Positions 52,065-60,410 of a DNA stretch of 64,000 nucleotides are shown here, one piece after another. The stretch's first letter is position 1, and the number at the start of each line of letters is the position of its first letter. The translations under genes and the position numbers were made by a program. This DNA is from a bacterium (GTDB taxonomy: Bacteria > Hinthialibacterota > Hinthialibacteria > H5-UNCL2): assembly GCA_015075175.1 (NCBI GenBank), contig JABTUV010000002.1:248001-312000 (forward strand), in the 5' to 3' direction. Below the pieces are notes generated by a model, which saw nothing but the letters and a program-made list of their open reading frames with translations, was not told the origin of the DNA and did not search any database.

Positions 52065-54233
52065 TCAGTTCCCCTCCGAGTGTTCCAGTTCCCAACTCAG
52101 ATAGTCAAAGTCCATGTCGTACACCTTGACGTTCTTGATCCGTCGATTCAACACCCACCGCCAGTTGTGGCTGTAGGTGAACGTGTAGGGTTGCTCCTCC
52201 CAGATGCGGCGATGCAGCTGACGGAAGATCGCCGTGCGCTTCTCCTTGTCCAGCTCCTGGCGGGCGGCTTCCAGGAGACGATCGGTGACGGGATCGTTGA
52301 AGCGGCCGTAGTTGAATCCGTCCTTGCTCTGAGTGCTGTGGAAGAAGGGGGTGGGATCATGGTCGATGTCCAGGTCCCAGGCGCCGCTGGTGGCGTCGAA
52401 GTCGCCGTCGCGCAGCCAGGTCAACTGGATCGCCGAACCGACGGTGCGGATGGTGCACTCGACTCCGACCTTGGGACAGTTGCGCTGCAGCGAGAGCGGA
52501 ATCCAGTTGTCCTGAACGGACAGGGAGGAGCCGCCCCAGAGCACTTCGAAGGAGAACACTTCACGCAGATTGCCCTTCTCGTCGAGGGGCTCCTTGCTGA
52601 TCTTGCCATCGCCGTTCAGGTCCTTGTCGCGGATGCCGTCCCCGTCATGGTCGATCCAGCCCGCTTCGTCCAGGAGCCGGGCCGCCTTCTCGGGACTGTA
52701 TTCGTAGAGCGGCAGGCTGGAGTCGTAGGCCGGACCCTTCCAGAAGTGGGGTCCCGTGATGGGCTTGTTGATGTCCTCCTGTAGATACAGAAGCGCGTTT
52801 TTGACGTCGATGAGATGGGACATGGCCTGGCGGCAGCGTTTGTCGGAAAAGAAAGAGCGATCGCAGTTGTAGCTGACAAAACCGTAGCCGGGCTGATAGT
52901 AATCGACCTTGCGAAAGTGCTTGTCGAACTCCGGTCCGACGCACTTGCGGGTATAGGTCCAGACGCTGGCCGTGATCAGGTCCAGATCGCCCCGGCGAAA
53001 CACCTGGAAGGCGACGACCCCGTCTCCGATGATCCTGAAGACGATGCGCTTGATGGCCGGCTTCTTTCCCCAGTAGTCCTCCCATCGTTCCAGCTCGATC
53101 AGGTTGCCGCGGTCCCAGCGCACGAACTTGTAAGGTCCCAGGCCCAACGGCACGTCCCTGCGGGGATGTGTCATGAAGTCCTGCCCGCGATAATAGTGTT
53201 CCGGGACCAGGCGCAGTTGACCGGCATTGGGGAGGTTTTCGTAGTTCTTGCGGGGAAAATGAAAGCGCACGGTATGGGCGTCCGGGCAGGTCAGCTGCAC
53301 GTCGTCAACCCACGCCAGACAGAGGTGAACAACCTCGGGCAACGGCTCCGCCTCGTCCAACTTGAAGAAAGGCCGAAGGGGAAGCAGGCCCTCGATGAAG
53401 TCCTCGCCCACCGCGAACGTGGCTGAGTCCAGGTTCCCGTCGGAGACGTACCAGCCGGAGGGTCCGGGAAAGAGGTTCCCGCAGTCGGCCAGCAGAAAGT
53501 CGCTCGCTTCGGCGATTTCGGCGCCGGGGGCGTAGCGCGTCAGGGCGCCCGGGTAGTTGGCGAGGAAAATGCTCGTATCGTGCCGCGCCAAGCGCGTCCC
53601 CGCCAGGTAGAGGTTGCCGTCAAGTAGGGCGGCATACAGACTGCCGCTGGCGCTCTCGGCCACTCGGGCCGCCGCCGGCTCGACTTCGCCATCCATCCTC
53701 GGAGCCGACTCCAACACCGGCAGCCGGTCCAGGCGTACTTGGAGAAACTGCGCCGGTCCGATGCTCTCTGCAATCTCGGCTTCCGGCAGAATGGCGACGA
53801 AACGGCTGTCCAGGTAGTTGGCGCGCGCGTGGCCGGCCCTTACCTGCGGGTTCATCACCGTCAGGAACGAGAACCGCGCGTCCTCGGCGTCGAATGGCTC
53901 GCCGTCGTGCCAGCGCACGTCCCGGCGCAGGTAAAACGTATAGTCCAGGCCGTCCGGCGAGATGTCCCACGCCGTGCACAGCCGGGGAACGTAGTCGCCC
54001 CGCTCCAGGTCCCATTCCACCATGTAATGGTTGAGATACTGCATGGCCCAGCGGGCGGTGCGGCCCACGCCCAGGATCGCATTGAGATAGGGGGGGTCGT
54101 CGCCTACATGGCGGCGCAGCGTGTTGTCCGTGCGGTGGTGGTAGGTGGGTTCTCCCGTCCCCACCTTGGACGCAAGCCACACGAACAAGAGGCCCAGAAG
54201 CGCAAGGACGAGGGCGGTGCGAAGGACTCTCAT
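52065..54233 (-). CDS. ABC transporter substrate-binding protein, family 5 (peptide/nickel type), with an inserted domain
   Basis: The start is probably the ATG at 54233 (MRVLRTALVLALLG), giving 722 residues with a membrane-anchor or signal helix. Family 5 hallmarks are LCTAWDISPDGLDYTFYLRR with WHDGEPFDAEDARFSF, LGLGPYKFVRWDRGN, and CDRSFFSDKRCRQAMSHLID. At about 700 residues it is longer than typical DppA/OppA (about 530). The excess includes a ~110-residue insertion (about 180-290: GSLYAALLDGNLYLAGTRLA, FLADCGNLFPG-like segments) and a calcium-loop-like DHDGDGIRDKDLNGDGK. No permease or ATPase is adjacent. A TGGTATTACCA site precedes the promoter. Confidence 0.85.
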   Translation of the reverse strand: MRVLRTALVLALLGLLFVWLASKVGTGEPTYHHRTDNTLRRHVGDDPPYLNAILGVGRTARWAMQYLNHYMVEWDLERGDYVPRLCTAWDISPDGLDYTFYLRRDVRWHDGEPFDAEDARFSFLTVMNPQVRAGHARANYLDSRFVAILPEAEIAESIGPAQFLQVRLDRLPVLESAPRMDGEVEPAAARVAESASGSLYAALLDGNLYLAGTRLARHDTSIFLANYPGALTRYAPGAEIAEASDFLLADCGNLFPGPSGWYVSDGNLDSATFAVGEDFIEGLLPLRPFFKLDEAEPLPEVVHLCLAWVDDVQLTCPDAHTVRFHFPRKNYENLPNAGQLRLVPEHYYRGQDFMTHPRRDVPLGLGPYKFVRWDRGNLIELERWEDYWGKKPAIKRIVFRIIGDGVVAFQVFRRGDLDLITASVWTYTRKCVGPEFDKHFRKVDYYQPGYGFVSYNCDRSFFSDKRCRQAMSHLIDVKNALLYLQEDINKPITGPHFWKGPAYDSSLPLYEYSPEKAARLLDEAGWIDHDGDGIRDKDLNGDGKISKEPLDEKGNLREVFSFEVLWGGSSLSVQDNWIPLSLQRNCPKVGVECTIRTVGSAIQLTWLRDGDFDATSGAWDLDIDHDPTPFFHSTQSKDGFNYGRFNDPVTDRLLEAARQELDKEKRTAIFRQLHRRIWEEQPYTFTYSHNWRWVLNRRIKNVKVYDMDFDYLSWELEHSEGN

Positions 54234-54373
54234 CGTCAAGACCTTCCAGATGAACATGAGACGCAATTGCGACGGGTTTGGGGCTGTCGGGTCAAGCTTC
54301 TCCCGGTGCGTTTGGCTCGGCGAACAGGTACTCCTGTATCCACGACCGCGACTCCAAGCCCTTGATTTGAAGG

Positions 54374-54416
54374 AAACTAGCGCATAGTATGGGCTGCGTC
54401 AATAGTGGTATTACCA
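54374..54416 (-). promoter_or_regulatory. Promoter and operator of the peptide-binding operon
   Basis: TGGTAATACCA (minus strand, 54416-54406) lies 3 bp before TTGACG (54402-54397); a -10-like TAGTTT (54379-54374) follows after 17 bp. The palindrome touches the -35, so the regulator could activate or repress. The same palindrome is seen at 35269, 36715, 36728 and 42778. Confidence 0.55.
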
Positions 54417-54425
54417 GTCATTAGC

Positions 54426-54518
54426 GCGGCCAAGAAATACCTGAATTGGGAAGCCGGGCGCAAGCGCAGCACACTACGCGACTACGGGGTTTCGGTGCCA
54501 CATAAATTATTGCCGCGG
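54426..54518 (-). repeat. Dispersed repeat, inverted copy of the 3811/59065 element
   Basis: GCGGCCAAGAAATACCTG, then TTGGGAAGCCGGGCGCAAGC, a degenerate GCGCAGCACACTACGCG palindrome, and GGTTTCGGTGCCA. In reverse complement it aligns along its length with 59065-59148. Confidence 0.65.
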
Positions 54519-54575
54519 TAATTATACACGACTTGTGCGATCGGTGGTGATTCCGGTGCAAAACGTCCGCCAAAC

Positions 54576-54586
54576 TTGTAATACCA
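54576..54586 (+). promoter_or_regulatory. Operator-like half-degenerate palindrome before the papain-like protease gene
   Basis: TTGTAATACCA keeps the right half and spacing of the TGGTAATACCA sites. It lies 77 bp before the start codon at 54663. Confidence 0.4.
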
Positions 54587-54662
54587 GTTCTGGCCACGGT
54601 ACCCGACACGTGCTAGATTACGTGGGGCATTCCAATAAACCGAGAATCCGGGAGGGAGAAGC

Positions 54663-55457
54663 ATGTATTCAGGAGCGGTGAGCGTCGTCTTGGGATTGTT
54701 GCTGTTGGGAGTTCTGCCCGCATCGTCAACAGGTGCCGAGCCGTCCTCGGCGAGTGGTGAATTGCCGGCATCGGTGGATCTCCGTCCCAAGTTCAGGCAA
54801 TGGGACCTTACCCCCCGCAGCCAGGGCAAACGTCCCACATGCGGTACGTTTGCGACCGTGAATGTCTTGGAGTACGAGCTCGCCGCGTATCTGGGCGAAG
54901 GAACGCGCCTGAGCGTCGAGTTCCTCAATTGGGCGAAGATCACGATCTCGGGCGCTACGCGGGATGGGGGTTATTTCAGCCACATGCAGAAGGGTTGGGA
55001 GGCGTATGGCGCCTGTCCGGAGGTGATGTATCCGTACCGCGGCAAGTTGGACCGGGATTTGCGGCCACCCGAGGAGGCCATTGCGGCCGCTCGGCGTTAT
55101 CGCGATCTGCCCGTGAAATTCCATTGGATACGGCCCCACACCAAGCAGCCGGGGCTTACGCCGGAGCAGTTTCACGAAGTCAAGCGTGTTCTGGCCGAGG
55201 GGCATCCGGTCGCGGCCGGCTCCAACCACAGTCGCACGTTGGTCGGCTATCGGGACGATTCCGGGCAACCGGGAGGGGGCGTGTTTTTCACCAACGATTC
55301 GCTGAAGGGGGGATTTTTCGGGGAAGTCACGTACGAGTTTGTGCGGACCAAGCTGTATGACGCTTTCTGGGTGGGAGTCGGGAATGTCGAGAGTCAAGGC
55401 GCGCCGGTTGTCTTGCAGCGCCGTAAGGAACGTGCGGGAGAAGCGCCCGCGCAGTAA
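54663..55457 (+). CDS. Secreted papain-like (C1) cysteine protease
   Basis: 264 residues, ATG at 54663 with GGGAGGGAG upstream. Signal peptide SVVLGLLLLGVLPASSTGA. ELPASVDLRP is the usual start of a mature C1 domain. Expected catalytic residues are Gln54 and Cys60 in TPRSQGKRPTCGTFATVN, His189 in AAGSNHSRTLVGYRDDSG, and Asn211 in VFFTNDS. LSVEFLNWA matches the LSEQ-x-L-W-A helix. There is no long propeptide, unlike plant or lysosomal papains. The Arg/Ala-rich tail may be disordered. A weak operator-like site upstream may place it under the same control as the divergent peptide-binding operon. Confidence 0.85.
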   Translation: MYSGAVSVVLGLLLLGVLPASSTGAEPSSASGELPASVDLRPKFRQWDLTPRSQGKRPTCGTFATVNVLEYELAAYLGEGTRLSVEFLNWAKITISGATRDGGYFSHMQKGWEAYGACPEVMYPYRGKLDRDLRPPEEAIAAARRYRDLPVKFHWIRPHTKQPGLTPEQFHEVKRVLAEGHPVAAGSNHSRTLVGYRDDSGQPGGGVFFTNDSLKGGFFGEVTYEFVRTKLYDAFWVGVGNVESQGAPVVLQRRKERAGEAPAQ

Positions 55458-55579
55458 AGAGGGGCGGACGATGTGGAGTGCGGCCGCTTGCCGCCGCGAG
55501 CGCACCGCCCGTGCGGGGATTGAAGGCGCTTGCTCGTGGTCAATGGAGTGCCGCGGGGACGGTCCCCCATGAGGCTATG

Positions 55580-55705
55580 CCGAACCCGTAGAGAATGAAA
55601 ACCGAGGTAGCTCGGAAGGCGGCCCGGTAGCGTCCAGGCCGTCCTCTCGATACGTCGGAGTACCGGCTACTCGAGGACTCGGGGTTGTTATCTTTCCCTG
55701 AAAAA
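55580..55705 (+). repeat. Dispersed hairpin element copy F
   Basis: The shared flank (CCCGTAGAGAATGAAAACCGAGG, here CCGAGGTAGCTCGGAAGGCGG) precedes GTCCTCTCGATAC, inner stem GTCGG-AGTA-CCGGC (one G-U type pair) and CTACTCGAGGACTCGGGG. It lies between the convergent papain-like and dockerin-metalloprotease genes. Confidence 0.8.
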
Positions 55706-55732
55706 CTCCGGCCCCCCTTTTTCGGAGCAGCG

Positions 55733-58700
55733 TCAATTCGGCCCCACGCCCCAGTACTGCTGGAAGCGCAACAGGTCCTCGGCGTCCACGACTCCGTCGT
55801 CGTTCAAGTCCGCCTTCGCGGGCGGATAGCCGTCCGCCGCCGACTGATGCCACCGGCCCATCAACTCGAATAGATCCGCCTCCGAGAGAACCCCGTCTTC
55901 GTTCAAGTCGGCCCGAAAGACCTCCAGGCTGTTGACCACGATCCGGATGGTGGTCGTGGCCTCGTGGCCCTCGCTGTCAACCGTAGACAGGGTAAGCCGG
56001 TGCGTTCCCGGCACGAGGTCGGTAATGGTCAAGGTCCCGCCGGTTCCCAACTCGCCCGCCAGGTCGCTGGTCCAGGACAGGCCATCTTCAGGTACCATGC
56101 CGTCTTCCATGTCGGTGGCGATGCCCAAGAGTACCACCAGCCCGCCGGGGGCGAAATGGGCGCCGTCCGCGGGATTGGTGATGATGGGTACGGGGGGATG
56201 CCCCGGTATAACGACGGGGGCGTCGCTCTCGTCAAAGCCGACGTTGATGCCGTCGCTGGCAACGACCCGGAAGAAGCCCTGGGTCGCGCCCGCCAGAGAA
56301 TCGACGGCCACCTCCAGCGACGTCTCCGTCAACCCGTGGGCCAGGAGCTCCCAGTCGCGGTCGTCCCGGCTGCGGTAGAGTACGCTGAACGTGAGCGAGG
56401 CGCTGTCCGGATCGCTCGCCTCCCAGGCGATCTCCTGCGTCGTGCCCGCGGGCCATGTCTCCGGAACGTTGGGACGCGTGACGCTCACGCTGGGCGCCGC
56501 CAACGTCACCATCCGCTCGTCCACCGTCTCTTTGCCGTGCACCAGGGCTACCGACAGGGTCAACGGATCCCAGGGCATCATCTGGAAGGTACTCACCTCC
56601 AGCACCTCGGGTTCGTCGCTGTACTCGGATTGGAAGTGAACGTGAAACTCGCGGGAAGCCAGCATGACGGCGCCGGCGCGCAGCTCCAGGGAGTAGGTTT
56701 CGGTGGGAAGCGGCCCGTCGTCTTCGTGCTGGGGCGCCTCACCGCCGGTCTTGCCTTGCGCCGGCCGGCTTTGCGTCTCCAGCCCGGCCCCGACCTCCAG
56801 CTTTTGCATCTCGCCCAGGATTCCCAGATACCGCCCGCCGAAGAGGGTGGCATTATAGACGGCAGCATGGACCAGAAGCGACGGACCGCCGCCCAGGCTC
56901 GACCAGGCGGGCGCGGCGCGATTTCAACTCCGCCTTGCCCGGGGCCAGCCTCGTTGAACATCCGGTTCCAGGTGAACGGAGACATCCAACCCTCCCGGCT
57001 TCCTCCCGAGGGACAGTAACTCATCACGTCGTGGGTCGTGGCGGGATTGCAGACCTTGCCCGTCAGAGGATTGAAGCCGAGCTCCTGAATACTGGACGAG
57101 GTATGGGGAAATTGAACTGCTGTCGGTGGAACCGCAGGAGTCGGCGGTATTGGTATGATACACGTCATAATCGTGAATCAGTTCGTGGCCGAAAATGAGC
57201 GCGCCCGAACCCGGATTGTCGGTAGTGGTTCCCGGGTTGTCGGTTCCGATGCCGACGACCCCCAGCCCGCCGGCGTGAGGATAGACGGGCATGTCGGCGT
57301 GGCCCCCGCTCCAGGCCGCTCTGGGGACCCAGCCGTAAACATGGTCGGGCGTTTGTGCTGCCTTGCCGAACAGGGCGTTGTGGAAAAAGAGGAGTGTCCA
57401 GGAGGCGTTGAGCGTGGAAATAAGGCTGTGCTGGTTGGCCTGGCTGCCCGACAACGTGCTGGTCCAGTCGAGGTATCCGCTGGCCACGGAATAGATGATC
57501 TTGTTGTTGGGCACGGGCAGGAGGGCGTTGAACCAGGAGGCCGCGCCGCCGTTGACCGCCCAGCCGCCGGCGTAGCGCGTGCCGGCGTATCCCGAGGGAT
57601 GGTAATCCAGCCGCCGGCCCAGGATGCGCAGTCCGTCGCGCTTGCGGAACACGAGGCTGATGTGTCCGACCGCCGGAAAGCGATTGTTACCGGCCACCGC
57701 GTCGGGGATGGTCGAATCGGGGTTCACGATGGCGTAGAGATCGATGGTGGCCTGGGTGAGAGTGGAGGACACATAGAAATAGACGTTGGCGCTGTTGACG
57801 GCCTGCGACTGGTCCAGGGTGCCTTGGGCCCGGCCGGTCGCGTTGGCCGAAATCCAGTCGCCTCCGTTGTACCGCAAAAAAAGCCGCACCGGCACGTTGT
57901 CGCGCACGTCGATTGCCGTCAACGAATTGGAATAGGACAGATAGATGCGCGCCGCGGTGCTCTTGTTGAGGACCAGAGGCAGCGAGTTGTTGGGCTGGTT
58001 GATTCCCCGCGTCGGATCGAAATACTGAATGCCCTGGGTGAATTCGATGCCGAAGATGCCGACGTCCTGAATCGCCAGCGGTTCCGGGCCGGCCAGCCCG
58101 AGGATGGGTTTATAGGGAAAGACCTTCAAGTTAAATCCCGGCGACGGCGTGGGCGTGGAGGTATTGGTCGGCGTGTGGGTGTGCGTCGCCGTGGGCGTGG
58201 GCGTGTCGGTCTCCTTGGGGGGCTGCGTGGGCGTCGGCGTCGGGGTAGCCGTGTTCGTGTCCGTCGGTCTTTGCGTGGGAGTCGCGGTGGGGGTCGCGGT
58301 ATCCGTGGGCTTAAGAGTATCCGTGGGCGTGGGCGTGGGGGTGTCCGTCGGCTTGAGCGTCTCGGTCGGAGTAGGCGTCGCGGTCGCCTGCGGGCAGTAC
58401 CAGCAGACTCGCACCAGGCAGATTTCGGCCCCTTCGATTTCGATCATGCGGATGCCTTGGCTGCTCTTTAACACCACCACGGCGCCCCCGCCCTTGGGAG
58501 CCGAGGCGGAATCCACCACATTGCCGAGGTCGTCCATGGCTTTGAAATTGGTGTCTGTTCCCAGCCCCACGAACAGTTCGACGCGCTCGGGGGCGCTGCC
58601 GCGGCAGAGGTTGGGCGAAAAGACGATGCCGGCCTGCTGTTGTGCGTTGCCCTCCGACCAGGGGATGAAGATATCCAGCATCCTTTCGTTGTCCGCGTCG

Positions 58701-58963
58701 CAGTTGGATACGGCCAGGTAGGCGAAACTCCCGTCCGGCAGGATGGCGGCGTAAACCGTGAGCGCGCCGAGATTGACGACCTCCAGGTTTTGGACCGGTT
58801 GCGCATAGACGTCGTTGGCGGAGATGCAACCGTCGGGATTCTGACCGCCGGGCGTGGCCGTGGGCGTCGGGGTCGGTTGGGCGAACGACTCAAAACCAGG
58901 CCACGCGGCGGCAACGACCACGAAATTGAAGGCGAGCGCGCGACGCGAGAAAGATGCCGTCAC
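55733..58963 (-). CDS. Large secreted metalloprotease with Pro-Thr linker and C-terminal dockerin; two frame breaks
   Basis: GTG at 58963 with GGGAGG 9 nt upstream, signal peptide ([18 protein letters not shown]). A ~150-residue N-terminal domain and a Pro-Thr linker (about 193-275) lead to a protease domain with zinc motif [11 protein letters not shown], then, in a second frame (about 57100-56900), [20 protein letters not shown], whose HDVMSY is a Met-turn. A third frame from about 56880 gives [20 protein letters not shown], Ig-like domains ([35 protein letters not shown]) and two dockerin loops, [16 protein letters not shown] and [16 protein letters not shown]. About 1075 residues in all. 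The frame breaks are probably sequence errors. Dockerin suggests docking to a cohesin-bearing partner or calcium-stabilised surface retention. Confidence 0.8.
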
Positions 58964-59064
58964 GGGCGTGTCCTCCCGTCTGGCGCCGGATTACGGACGC
59001 CGGCGAAATAAGTCTTGACCGCAGGCAACGGCGAGGGAGCGAGTTACTACGTCGGCCACGCTTT

Positions 59065-59148
59065 ACCTGGCATAAAGACGCCCTAGTTGCGCAGCGTGCT
59101 GCGCCTGCGCCCGACTTCCCAAGCCAGGTATTTTCTGGCCGCCGTGGT
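59065..59148 (+). repeat. Dispersed repeat with GCGCAGCGTGCTGCGC palindrome
   Basis: CCTGGCATAAAGACGCCC, then TTGCGCAGCGTGCTGCGC, GCGCCCGACTTCCCAAGCC and AGGTATTTTCTGGCCGCCG. It matches 3811-3927 in its last third and 54426-54518 (inverted) throughout. No gene is seen between 58964 and 59264. Confidence 0.75.
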
Positions 59149-59264
59149 AAGTGATTATATTCCTTCCGGATGCTTTCGCAAGCATAATTGTTGATTTTAA
59201 TGAGATAGGTTCTTGATTGAGATCAGTTCCAATGCTTTGGGACCAGCTCCTCCCCGTGCGTGGT

Positions 59265-59993
59265 TCACGTCCAGTACTTGGGTCGGCCGTAGTAGTCGTA
59301 GAGGCGGTCCTCGTACTCGACGTTGACCGGCGCGTTGGGATCGTAGGCGGGGCTGTTCCTGATGGTCTCGCGCGACAGATTGACGCACACCTTGCGGTCG
59401 CGCCAGCGAATCTCGGTGATCCAACCGGGCGAAGTGATCACCTTGCGCCCGGGCCACCAGTTGCGCGTATCTACGACCATGTAACGGATGATCCAGCTGC
59501 CTTCCTCGACGATGAAGTCCTCGACGTGGCCGATCTCGCCGTCGCTGGCGTGAATCCGGTAGCCGCAGACCTCGGCGGCGCTGCGCAGATGCGGATCGCC
59601 CTTGGATTCCGGCCGCTCGGCGAGCGTCTCGGGCGGAATCGCCGGTCCGACCTCGCCCATTTCCACCGACGGCCAGTAGGGCGTCCAGGCGTAGTAGTTG
59701 TGCAGCTCGATCTCGCGCTGGCGCGAGACCGGTCGGTCTAGGTCGATGTCCGGGCTGGCTTCCACCGCCTCCCGCGTCAATTGCACCGGGAAGCGCCCCG
59801 TCTCCCAGTCGGGATGCCCCAGCGCCGCCGGCGAGATCAGCACCTTGCGCCCGGGCAGCCACTTGCCCGTGTCCACTACCAGGTAGCGGATGGTCCAGTC
59901 GTCGTCGTGAAAGAGAAAATCATCCACCTCGCCGATCTCTCCATCGGTCGCCAGCAGGGTGTAGCCGCGAAGGTCTTTGATGCTGCGCAACAT
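59265..59993 (-). CDS. Tandem PRC-barrel domain protein
   Basis: The frame extends further upstream, but the ATG at 59993, with GGAG 8 nt upstream, begins a natural N-terminus MLRSIKDLRGYTLLATDGEI. Two PRC-barrels are evident: residues 1-75 (GEIGEVDDFLFHDDDWTIRY, LVVDTGKWLPGRKVLISP) and about 130-210 (HASDGEIGHVEDFIVEEGSW, MVVDTRNWWPGRKVITSP), each ending in a segment with VQLTREAVEASP or VNLSRETIRNSP. The protein ends YDYYGRPKYW. PRC-barrels occur in RimM and photosynthetic reaction centre H; free tandem copies are common stress-related proteins of unknown function. Confidence 0.88.
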   Translation of the reverse strand: MLRSIKDLRGYTLLATDGEIGEVDDFLFHDDDWTIRYLVVDTGKWLPGRKVLISPAALGHPDWETGRFPVQLTREAVEASPDIDLDRPVSRQREIELHNYYAWTPYWPSVEMGEVGPAIPPETLAERPESKGDPHLRSAAEVCGYRIHASDGEIGHVEDFIVEEGSWIIRYMVVDTRNWWPGRKVITSPGWITEIRWRDRKVCVNLSRETIRNSPAYDPNAPVNVEYEDRLYDYYGRPKYWT

Positions 59994-60119
59994 ACCATCG
60001 TCTCCTTTCCGTCCGACCGGCCCGAGGGGATGGCTCCCATGGTTCTTGGCATGATAAACCCGGAGAGGCGGCGCGTCCAGCAAATGCGCGCGGGAGCGGC
60101 CTGGGTTGCTCCTCTCCCG

Positions 60120-60324
60120 TCGCCGTCGTTTCGACCGCGCAGTGTCATTTCGACCGTGCAGTGTCATTTCGACCGCAGGGAGAAATATATCGCGCCGCTG
60201 TCCGGCATCTCGACGCCGAGACGGATTTCTCCGCGGTCGAAATGACAGGTGGGGGCGGCGACAGGTGGGAGCGGCGACAGGTGGGGGCGGCGACAGGTGG
60301 GAGCGGCGACAGATGGGAGCGGCT
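60120..60324. repeat. TTTCGACC hairpin cluster followed by five 16-bp tandem units
   Basis: Three staggered left arms (GTTTCGACCGC, CATTTCGACCGTGCAGTG, CATTTCGACCGCAGGGAG) precede a right arm ATTTCTCCGCGGTCGAAATG ending near 60244. From 60245 to 60324 the unit ACAGGTGGGGGCGGCG (or GGGAGCGGCG) is repeated five times with one or two changes. The block separates the divergent PRC-barrel and sugar-binding-protein genes. Confidence 0.85.
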
Positions 60325-60410
60325 TGACAGTGGGACGGCGGTGTAGTTAGATGAATGCCGGTTGCAGTCATGTCCGCGTGGGGGACGCCGGTGGTCCCGG
60401 GGAGGTTCAA

